Assembly (NCBI GenBank): GCA_019056805.1
Contig: DXJG01000002.1
Span: 39,855-103,854, forward strand
Length of the DNA: 64,000 nt
From: Candidatus Baldrarchaeota archaeon
Lineage (GTDB): Archaea; Asgardarchaeota; Baldrarchaeia; Baldrarchaeales; DXJG01
Direction of reading: 5' to 3'
Below, one piece after another: positions 19,901-28,433 of this stretch. A program made the position numbers and the translations under genes. A model generated the notes under the pieces. That model ran no database searches. It saw nothing but the letters and a program-made list of their open reading frames with translations, and had not been told where the DNA came from. Every line of letters starts with the position of its first letter. The first letter of the stretch is position 1.

Positions 19901-22229
19901 AGCCAAGGTTAAAATCGGGGATTTCGTCGATGCCCTTTTCGAACAATTTCCAGATAGAAAAATAGATGGAATAGAATGCGAAATTCTTCAAATATCAGAT
20001 CTAAATATTGAAATTCTTACCACGGATTTTGATAAAATATTTAAAACAAAAATTAACAGAGTTAGCAGACATAAAGCACCAAGTCAATTTGTAAGAATAC
20101 TATATTCAAATGGTAGAGAGATACTTGTAACTCCAGAACATCCCATATTCGTTTTTGAAAATGGAGAAATTAAAACTATAAGTGCAGATAAATTAAAAGT
20201 TGGGTCCTTTGTTCCGGCAGTTGAAAAAATCGAGTTTAAGGGGAGTTACAAACTAGATACCGATGCGGGTAATGGAAGAAAAAAGGTTATACTCCCGGAA
20301 GTAATACAAGTTCCAATTGCTAGATTTTTGGGCTACTATGCGGCTGAAGGTTATTCCTATAATGGGGCCACTGCAGAAATTGGATTGAGTAATACAAATC
20401 AAGATATAATTTTAAACATGAAATCTGTTGTGGAAGAAGCTTTCGGAATAAGTCCAATTGACTATGTTGATGTAAATAGAACACTACGTATCGTATCTAA
20501 GTCTCTTTACAACTATATGTCTAAAAACTTTCCAGAATTAATGAAAAGAAGTACTGATAAACGAATTCCACAAAAAATATTTGTAGCAGGTAAAAGGGAG
20601 AGAATAGAGTTTTTAAAGACAGCCTTTGAAGGAGATGGATCCATTGAAAGTGAAGCAATTGCTTATTCAACCTCTTCAAAAGGTCTTGCCGAAGACTACC
20701 AGGACTTGCTTTTAACTCTTGGAATACATTCTCGAATATGCAAAGATGTTTATGATTTACCAAAAGGGCAATTAAAACGATACCGTTACAAAGTCTACAT
20801 AACTGGAGATAGCCTGAAAAAATTTGTAGACATTGTCATTCCTGAGCTTAAGTCACACGAAAAACTCAAAAAACTTGTTGAGAGGAGTGAAAGAATTAAC
20901 AGAAAGCACGATGTTTTACCACCGTACGTTGGAACGATGATAATAAAATGTCTAAAAAAGCTTGGCATGCCTTATAACGGTTACTTTAACGAACATATAA
21001 ACGGAAATTACGGAATAACAAGAGAAGTTGTGAATAGATATTTGAATATCATCGAAAGCAAGATCAAAGAACTTGAAAAAGATATCAGAAATATAAATGA
21101 TCTGCGAAAACTAAGGCAAACAATTGGTTATTCTCAAGCTAAAGTCGCAAAACTGATTAATGTAGCAAGAAGTACAATTGACTACATGGAAAGAGGCGGT
21201 TACGACTCAGAGAAAAGAAATAAACTGATACACGAGTTTAAAACGGCAGTATTAAAGGAAATTGAGGAAACAAAAGAAATAGTCAATAAGATCAAAAAGT
21301 TAAAGAAATTTAGATGGCTAAGAGTAAAAAACGTAGAAATTGTAGATAACTGTGGAGAATTAAAAACAGAATGGGTCTATGATGTTACAGTGGAGCCAAC
21401 AAGGAATTTCATAAGTCATGGACTTATACTTCACAATACAATTAGTATTGCCAAGGCTGGTATTATTGCTACTCTTAATGCGCGTACGGCTATTTTGGCT
21501 GCTGCTAATCCTAAGCTTGGTAGGTATGATCCTTATAGGCCTCCGGTGGATAATATAAATCTTCCACCGACAATTTTGTCTCGTTTTGATTTGATTTTTA
21601 TTTTGACGGATAGGCCTAGGGTGGAGGTAGATAAGCAGGTGGCTGAGCATATTCTTGCTTTGCACCAGATGAGGACTGTGGAGCCGCCGATACCTCCTGA
21701 TCTTCTTCGAAAATATATTGCATATGCTAGGAAAAATGTTCATCCAGTGTTAACTCCTGAAGCTGCACAAAAAATTGAGCAGTTCTATTTGGAGCTCAGA
21801 AGTGTAGGTGAGGCTCCAACGTCTCCTGTACCGATAACAGCAAGGCAGTTAGAAGCTTTGATTAGATTAGCTGAGGCTCATGCAAGGATGGCTCTCAGAG
21901 ATAAGGTAACTGTCGAGGATGCTGAGGAAGCAATACGTCTCATGAAGCTGTCCTTGCAACAAGTAGGAATTGATAGTGAGACAGGTCAACTTGATATAGA
22001 CCTAATAATGACAGGACACAGTAAATCGCAGAGAGATAAGATGGAAAAAATATTAGATTTAATAGACGAATTAGGAGAAGAACCAGACAAAGCTGTTCCA
22101 ATATCTAAACTCATTGAAAGAGCAAGCATAGAAAACATTGATGAGGATTTCGTTAAAAGAGCTGTAGAACGAATGAAAAAGGAAGGCATACTCTTCGAAC
22201 CAAAGCCTGGCTATGTCAAAAAAGCTTAA
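16983..22229 (+). CDS. mcm: Replicative helicase MCM, precursor with two inteins
   Basis: CQRCHEKM Zn-binding region, Walker A [13 protein letters not shown], split Walker B [27 protein letters not shown], C-terminal winged helix. Confidence 0.96.
   Translation: [1748 protein letters not shown]
18186..19793 (+). mobile_element. Intein 1 of MCM (536 aa) with LAGLIDADG endonuclease
   Basis: Starts [20 protein letters not shown], block B [10 protein letters not shown], DOD motifs [14 protein letters not shown] and [15 protein letters not shown], ends [22 protein letters not shown] followed by Cys+1. Confidence 0.94.
19863..21437 (+). mobile_element. Intein 2 of MCM (525 aa) with LAGLIDADG endonuclease and an embedded XRE-like HTH
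   Basis: Starts [23 protein letters not shown], block B [13 protein letters not shown], DOD motifs [15 protein letters not shown] and [14 protein letters not shown], ends [22 protein letters not shown] followed by Thr+1. Confidence 0.94.
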
Positions 22230-22248
22230 CATACGGGGGAAATAGAGA

Positions 22249-25200
22249 ATTAAAATAAAAGAACTGAATATACCTCAAAAAGTGAAAAAAATATTTCTTT
22301 CACAGGGAATAACAAGTTTATATCCCCCACAAGAAGAAGCTATCAAAAGGGGCGCTCTTAACCATGAAAACCTAGTTTTAGCTATACCAACAGCATCTGG
22401 GAAAACTCTTGTAGCAGAACTAGCAATGCTAAAATCGATAATTGAAGAGGGAGGTAAAGCCCTATATTTAGTGCCCTTAAGAGCTTTGGCCAACGAAAAG
22501 TATGATGAATTTAAAAAATACGAACAAATAGGAGTAAAAGTAGCAGTCTCTACAGGCGATTATGATTCATCAGATAAATGGCTCGAAAACTATGATATTA
22601 TAATTTGCTCCGTTGACTATAACGAACCTATAGTTATCAAGGAAAACGGGGTAGTAAAAAGTATTAGAATAGGAGAGTTCGTAGATAAATTAATGGAAAA
22701 ATCAAATAAAATAACTTTTACAAATGGATGTGAAGTTCTAGATATTTCGGACCTTAACTATGAAACTTTAGCATTTGACCCTCAAGACTACAGTATAGGC
22801 TTTAAAAAAATTAGCAAGATAATTCGACACAAAATAACAGAACCACTCTACAAACTATACCTTGAGACCGAAAGAGAAATAACCGTAACAAGCAGTCACA
22901 GTGTTTATGTCCTTGAAAATCTGAACATAAAAGCAAAAAGGGTATCCGAAATCCAAGTAGGAGATTACGTACTTATTCCTCGAAGACTCCCCATCCAGGC
23001 CATTGACACCAAGTCGAAAATAAATCCTTTTACTTTTACACAAATACCAGAAACACATCCAGCTTGTATGCTACCAGCAGATCAAGTAATTTCAATATTA
23101 AAACACTTAAACAATAAATTATTTACTCACTTTACAGAAAGAATCAGCAGAGAACATATTCTCAACATGTTAAATTCCATAAAAATCAAAATTCTCGATA
23201 TACTAACAAAACACAAGAAACTTAATAGTAGAGATATATCCTCACTTTTAAAGATTCACCACATCAAAATAAACCCTTATCTACGATTTCTACTGAAAAA
23301 AGGATTAATAAAAAGGAACGAAGACAGCAATGATCCCTTCTATAGTATATCCAAAAAAGGATTAGCCCTACTTGAAAAAATTAAAAAATTAAAAAGAGTC
23401 TTAAATTCAGATTTCGCATTTGCAAAAGTTAAGAAAATTGTCCAAGTATCCTCTTCATCAAACTATGTGTATGATGTATCTGTTCCAGGTTGCGAAAATT
23501 TCATCGCTGGGCTTGGCGGGGTTATATGTCACAATACAAATGAGAAAGCAGATTCGCTTCTACGACACCATTCCCCATGGCTTAGTAAACTTACCGTGAT
23601 AGTTGCCGATGAAATCCATCTAATTAATGATCCCCATAGAGGCCCAACTTTAGAAGTAGTGCTAGCTAGACTGCGGCAAGTAAATCCAAATGCTCAATTT
23701 TTAGCTTTAAGCGCAACAATAAAAAACGCAGAAGAAATTGCAAACTGGCTAAACGCTAAACTAGTACTAAGCAATTGGCGACCAGTAATTCTAAAAGAAG
23801 GAATATATGATGGAGAGATTATCGAGTTTAATGATGGCACCGTAAAAAAACCTAAAAGATTTGACAGTAATCCCGTAGTTTCACTCGCTATAGATACAGT
23901 GTACGATGGAGGACAATCTCTTATTTTTCTCGGCACTCGCAGATCAGCCGTAAGCATGGCAACAAAAACAGCAAAAATCTTACCAAAACTTTTGTCAAAA
24001 TCATTGCAAAGGACACTTGCAGAAGTAGCAGACGAAATTCTGAGGAGAGGAACCAGAACACAGCAAAGTGAGAAATTGGCCGAACTAGTTAAGCGAGGTG
24101 TTGCTTTCCACCATGCTGGTCTACACTACGAGCATAGAAAAATAATTGAAGACACTTTCAGACAAAATATTATAAAAATAATTTGTGCAACACCGACTTT
24201 AGCCGCTGGAGTAAATCTTCCAGCTCGACGAGTCATAATAAGAGATTATTACCGCTATGAATCAGATTTAGGTCGTTACCCTATTCCAATATTAGAATAT
24301 AAACAACAAGCAGGAAGAGCGGGAAGACCAAAGTATGACAAAGTTGGAGAGGCTATATTGATAGCTAAAAGCGAGGAAGAAAAAAGACAACTATTCGAAA
24401 CCTACATATTTGGCGAACCCGAAAAAATCTGGTCAAAACTTGCAAATGAACAAGCACTAAGAACACATGTTCTGTCAACCATCTCCGCGGGATATGCAAA
24501 CAGCGAAAAATCTCTTTTAAAATTTATAAATGAAACATTTTACGCCTATCAATATGATCCCGAAGATATAAGATCTGTTATAAGAAAGATTTTGAACTTT
24601 TTAACTATTGAAAAACTTTTAGTGAAAACAAATCAAACATTCTTACCAACACCATTAGGTAAAAGAACATCCGAGCTTTACATCGACCCCCTCACAACTG
24701 TGACTATACGTGAAGGCATATTAAACGCTAAAAAAGAAAAGATTACCCCTCTATCTATTTTACACCTGATTTCTCATACTCCTGATATGGTAAAATTATA
24801 TCTTCGTCGTAAAGATTACCAAAAATTCATGGAGATCGTAGATTTACATCACAGTGAATTCTTAGTAGAGGTACCAGATTATTTAACTCAACCCACTGAA
24901 TACGAATGGTTCCTTTCAGAAGTTAAAGTAGCTCAACTTCTACAAGACTGGATAGATGAAAAAACAGAAGACGAAATACTTCAAAATTACGGGATAGGAT
25001 CAGGAGATCTTCTCAGAATAGTTGAAACGGCAGATTGGCTCCTTTATGCTACTGAAGAAATAGCAAAAATAATTAAACGAGACGACTTAATTTCGGAGAT
25101 ATGGAAAATACGGCAAAGAGTAAAACATGGCGTAAGAGAAGAATTATTGGAACTAGTTCGTCTTAAGGGAATTGGAAGGGTAAGAGCAAGAATACTTTAT

Positions 25201-25389
25201 AGATACGGATTCAAATCCATTTTCGACTTACAAAAAGCAACAACAAAAGAACTACTATCCTTACCATTAATTGGGCCGGAAATCGTCAAAAACATAAAAA
25301 AACAAATCGGTGGAAATATCACAGAAAGTGATATAGCATTACTAAAAGAAGAAGAGAAAAAACAAAAAAGACTAACGGACTATAGTTAA
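22249..25389 (+). CDS. hel308: Hel308-type helicase precursor with an intein; start probably ATT at 22249
   Basis: IKIKELNIPQKVKKIFLSQGITSLYPPQEEAI..AIPTASGKTLVAELAML..YDIIIC|TNEKADSLLRH..VADEIHLI..QQAGRAGRP, C-terminal HhH. The ORF track gives GTG 22282. Confidence 0.93.
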   Translation: MKIKELNIPQKVKKIFLSQGITSLYPPQEEAIKRGALNHENLVLAIPTASGKTLVAELAMLKSIIEEGGKALYLVPLRALANEKYDEFKKYEQIGVKVAVSTGDYDSSDKWLENYDIIICSVDYNEPIVIKENGVVKSIRIGEFVDKLMEKSNKITFTNGCEVLDISDLNYETLAFDPQDYSIGFKKISKIIRHKITEPLYKLYLETEREITVTSSHSVYVLENLNIKAKRVSEIQVGDYVLIPRRLPIQAIDTKSKINPFTFTQIPETHPACMLPADQVISILKHLNNKLFTHFTERISREHILNMLNSIKIKILDILTKHKKLNSRDISSLLKIHHIKINPYLRFLLKKGLIKRNEDSNDPFYSISKKGLALLEKIKKLKRVLNSDFAFAKVKKIVQVSSSSNYVYDVSVPGCENFIAGLGGVICHNTNEKADSLLRHHSPWLSKLTVIVADEIHLINDPHRGPTLEVVLARLRQVNPNAQFLALSATIKNAEEIANWLNAKLVLSNWRPVILKEGIYDGEIIEFNDGTVKKPKRFDSNPVVSLAIDTVYDGGQSLIFLGTRRSAVSMATKTAKILPKLLSKSLQRTLAEVADEILRRGTRTQQSEKLAELVKRGVAFHHAGLHYEHRKIIEDTFRQNIIKIICATPTLAAGVNLPARRVIIRDYYRYESDLGRYPIPILEYKQQAGRAGRPKYDKVGEAILIAKSEEEKRQLFETYIFGEPEKIWSKLANEQALRTHVLSTISAGYANSEKSLLKFINETFYAYQYDPEDIRSVIRKILNFLTIEKLLVKTNQTFLPTPLGKRTSELYIDPLTTVTIREGILNAKKEKITPLSILHLISHTPDMVKLYLRRKDYQKFMEIVDLHHSEFLVEVPDYLTQPTEYEWFLSEVKVAQLLQDWIDEKTEDEILQNYGIGSGDLLRIVETADWLLYATEEIAKIIKRDDLISEIWKIRQRVKHGVREELLELVRLKGIGRVRARILYRYGFKSIFDLQKATTKELLSLPLIGPEIVKNIKKQIGGNITESDIALLKEEEKKQKRLTDYS
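22609..23535 (+). other. Intein in Hel308 (309 aa), no recognisable LAGLIDADG endonuclease
   Basis: Starts SVDYNEPIVIKENGVVKSIRIGEFVD, block B EITVTSSHSVYVLENL, block F/G YVYDVSVPGCENFIAGLGGVICHN followed by Thr+1; the extein rejoins as DIIICTNEKADSLLRH. Confidence 0.92.
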
Positions 25390-25439
25390 CAAGTTTCTAA
25401 AACTCAATACCTATCAAACAAAATAAACCTTAATTTGAT

Positions 25440-26828
25440 TTGGTGTTAAATATGGAAGAAGAAAAACACTTTATAGTTCACCCAATTGATTACCGATATG
25501 GTAGCTATGAAATGAAAAAAGTCTTTGATAGAGAAAACTGGCTACAAAAAATGTTGAAAGTAGAAGCAGCATTAGCAAGAGCCCATGCAGAAGTTGGAAA
25601 TATTCCTATGGAAGCAGCGGAATACATATCCAAGATGGCAACAATTAAACATGTAAAAATTGAGAAAGTAAACGAAATAGAAAAAGAAATTAAACATGAA
25701 ACAATGGCGGTTGTAAAGGCACTCACAGAAGTATGTGGACCATACGGGAAATATATTCATTTAGGAGCAACAAGTTCAGATATTCTAGACACAGTATTAG
25801 CCTTACAACTTAAAGAAGCTATCAATCTAATTGAAAAAGATCTGATCGAAATAGCATATTTACTAATAGATCTAGCAGAAAAAAACAAAGAAACAATTTG
25901 TGTTGGACGAACACATGGACAACATGCAATACCGTATATCCTAGGCCACAAATTTGCAATATGGGCATACGAAATCAAGTTACACATAGAAAGATTAAGA
26001 CAATGTAAAGAGAGAGTATGTGTCGGAAAAATGAGTGGGGCAGTAGGAACTCAAGCCGGATTTGGAGCAAATGCGCTAAAAATCCAAGAACTTACTATGA
26101 AATATTTAGGCATAAAACCTGCAGAAATATCTTCACAAATAGTACCACGAGACAGATTAGCAGAATTCATATGTCTACTCGCTTTAATATCAAGTTCACT
26201 GGACAAATTTGGAAGAGAGATCAGAAATCTCCAAAGAACAGAAATCCGAGAACTAGAAGAACCATTTAGAGAAGAAGTACAAGTCGGATCAAGCACCATG
26301 CCCCAAAAAAGAAACCCAATAAACTCCGAAAAAATATGCGGATTAGCAAAAATACTAAGAAGCCTGGTTATCGCCGCATTGGAAAACGTAGTGATAGAAC
26401 ACGAAAGAGACCTTACAAACAGTTCATGTGAAAGATCAATAATACCAGAAGCGTGCATTCTTCTAGACGAACAACTAAAAACCATGAAAAAAATCCTCAA
26501 AGGACTAAGAATTTACCCAGAAAACATGAAAAGAAACCTTAACCTAACAAAAGGACTAATTATGTCTGAGGCAGTTATGTTAACGCTAGTCAAAAAAGGC
26601 CTTGGACGACAAGAAGCACACGAAATAGTTAGAAAATGTGCAATGAAAGCATACAAAAACAACATGGACTTCTTCGAAGCATTAAAAACCGACAAAAACA
26701 TCCAAAAATATCTAACGGAAGAAGAAATAAAAGAAGCACTAAACCCATACAACTATACCGGAACAGCAAAAATCCAAATAGAAAACATAACAAGACAAAT
26801 AAGAAACTATTTACAAACAACAAAATAA
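25440..26828 (+). CDS. purB: Adenylosuccinate lyase
   Basis: HLGATSSDILDTV, GRTHGQHAIPY, signature GSSTMPQKRNPINSEKI. Confidence 0.95.
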   Translation: MVLNMEEEKHFIVHPIDYRYGSYEMKKVFDRENWLQKMLKVEAALARAHAEVGNIPMEAAEYISKMATIKHVKIEKVNEIEKEIKHETMAVVKALTEVCGPYGKYIHLGATSSDILDTVLALQLKEAINLIEKDLIEIAYLLIDLAEKNKETICVGRTHGQHAIPYILGHKFAIWAYEIKLHIERLRQCKERVCVGKMSGAVGTQAGFGANALKIQELTMKYLGIKPAEISSQIVPRDRLAEFICLLALISSSLDKFGREIRNLQRTEIRELEEPFREEVQVGSSTMPQKRNPINSEKICGLAKILRSLVIAALENVVIEHERDLTNSSCERSIIPEACILLDEQLKTMKKILKGLRIYPENMKRNLNLTKGLIMSEAVMLTLVKKGLGRQEAHEIVRKCAMKAYKNNMDFFEALKTDKNIQKYLTEEEIKEALNPYNYTGTAKIQIENITRQIRNYLQTTK

Positions 26829-27017
26829 CAAAAAATATAACAAAACACCAACCGGTACAACAAGCGGTTTCCGTGCTTAAAAAATTTCCCAGACCAGACA
26901 CCTATGAGTAGGGAATCTTGTTACCTTAGTACAAGAATCATACTATTTTTCGCTTAAGAGTTTTATGTCAAATAAAAGGTTAGGCCACATTAAAACTAAT
27001 TTCACCCTTTAAAATAT

Positions 27018-27149
27018 TGGTGGGGCCGCCGGGATTTGAACCCGGGACCACCAGCGGACTGGCCTGCTTTTGTTTTTGCAGGTCCCCAGGCTGGCATCCT
27101 ACCAAGTTCTCCGGAAAGTTGTTTCAGCTTTCCCCTAGACTACGGCCCC
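27018..27149 (-). tRNA. tRNA-Pro (anticodon GGG), CCA encoded, two introns
   Basis: Acceptor GGGGCCG/CGGCCCC-ACCA, T-arm CCGGGTTCAAATCCCGG, anticodon stem CCAGC/GCTGG with a 27-nt intron at 37/38 (27057-27083), and a 37-nt D-loop (27100-27136) implying a second intron. Confidence 0.88.
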
Positions 27150-27271
27150 GTTTTTACCTTGTTTAAGAGTTTCATGTGTTGTTATATCTGTGTTGTATCT
27201 GTATGTTTGGGATTTAAGGTTTATCTTGGTTATGTTAAGTTTACTACTGGCTTTGGTTTTAATTTATGCAT

Positions 27272-27838
27272 CTATTTTGCTGTTATTTCTTTTAATGTGG
27301 TGTATATAGGTCCTTTGGGTGTTAATTGACTTCTCATCAGCTTTACAGATCGTACTTCCATATCTCCAAATGTAATGTTTGCTAATTCCATTAGTTTTTT
27401 AGATAGTAGCGGTTTCTTCTTGACGAATTTTACTCTAAAAATTGTACAGTGTGGTATGTATTGTTTTCCTTCCGGTTTAAATCCCAGTTTTTTTAATCCC
27501 TTTTCTATATGATTATATATATCTATAATATGTTCGGAACCTTCTCCAGCACCGACCCAAATTACTCTAGGTCTACTAAGACTTGGAAACGCGCCTATTC
27601 CCTTTACAACGAGTTGAAAAGGAACAAAATCAATTTTCTGTAAAATTCTATATATTTCATCCACCTGTTCGCTTGTGATATTTCCTAAAAAACGTATTGT
27701 ATAATGGAGGTTTTGCGGTTCTACAGGTTTCATTTTTGCGGCATTTATATTTTCTATCTCTTTTTGTATCTGTACAATTCTATTTACAATCTCTGGTTTA
27801 TCGATATCTATCGCTATAAATGCTCTAATTCTTTCCAT
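27272..27838 (-). CDS. thpR: RNA 2',3'-cyclic phosphodiesterase (2'-5' RNA ligase family)
   Basis: Two HxT-type motifs: LHYTIRFLG and PHCTIFRVKF. Confidence 0.9.
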   Translation of the reverse strand: MERIRAFIAIDIDKPEIVNRIVQIQKEIENINAAKMKPVEPQNLHYTIRFLGNITSEQVDEIYRILQKIDFVPFQLVVKGIGAFPSLSRPRVIWVGAGEGSEHIIDIYNHIEKGLKKLGFKPEGKQYIPHCTIFRVKFVKKKPLLSKKLMELANITFGDMEVRSVKLMRSQLTPKGPIYTTLKEITAK

Positions 27839-28433
27839 AGTGATCCCTCTTAATACCTCTCTGTATAAATCTTATATAGCTTTAGAGAAATAAACTCTAT
27901 TTTTCGCCATATATTTTTTATGAGGGGAGAACTGATTTAACCATAACATGATAAGGGTCATGACATCAAAAGCAAATAAGAAAAACATGTTACTTATTAT
28001 CCTATAGTAAAAGAACGACACTCATCTATTGAAGAACGGTTAAGGGTTGATATCTTTAATTGATATTTATCGAAATAGAAATGATAAAGAGAAAAGTTGT
28101 GAAAAACAGCGAAGCTTAACAGCACGACGAAGCCAAATTCATTGAATATTTTCTAAGAAATGTTCTAACTTGCTCGCCTTGTACTATTTCTCACCTTAAG
28201 TTTTTCATCAATTAACATAGGTTAATGTTTAAATCTTTAGGTATAACGATATACAAAAAAGTAAAAAAGAAAAGATAATCGTTAAAAGAATAGACACTAG
28301 CAAGAAAAATGCCATGCATTTTAAAAAATAATGTTCCATGTTCATTTTTTTATTTATCGCAAAAAAATTTAAATTACGTTCGAAGTAAAAAGGAAAGAGA
28401 GGGATTAATATGATTCAAATCTGAGGTGGTCAA

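Noticed and set aside
21360-21743. 127-aa antisense ORF in the mcm C-extein
   Set aside because: Explained by T/G-rich codon usage of the sense gene; low-complexity translation.
26829-27017. Short hairpin AACCG-CGGTT and small ORF between purB and tRNA-Pro
   Set aside because: Five-bp stem is within chance expectation; no RNA-family signature.
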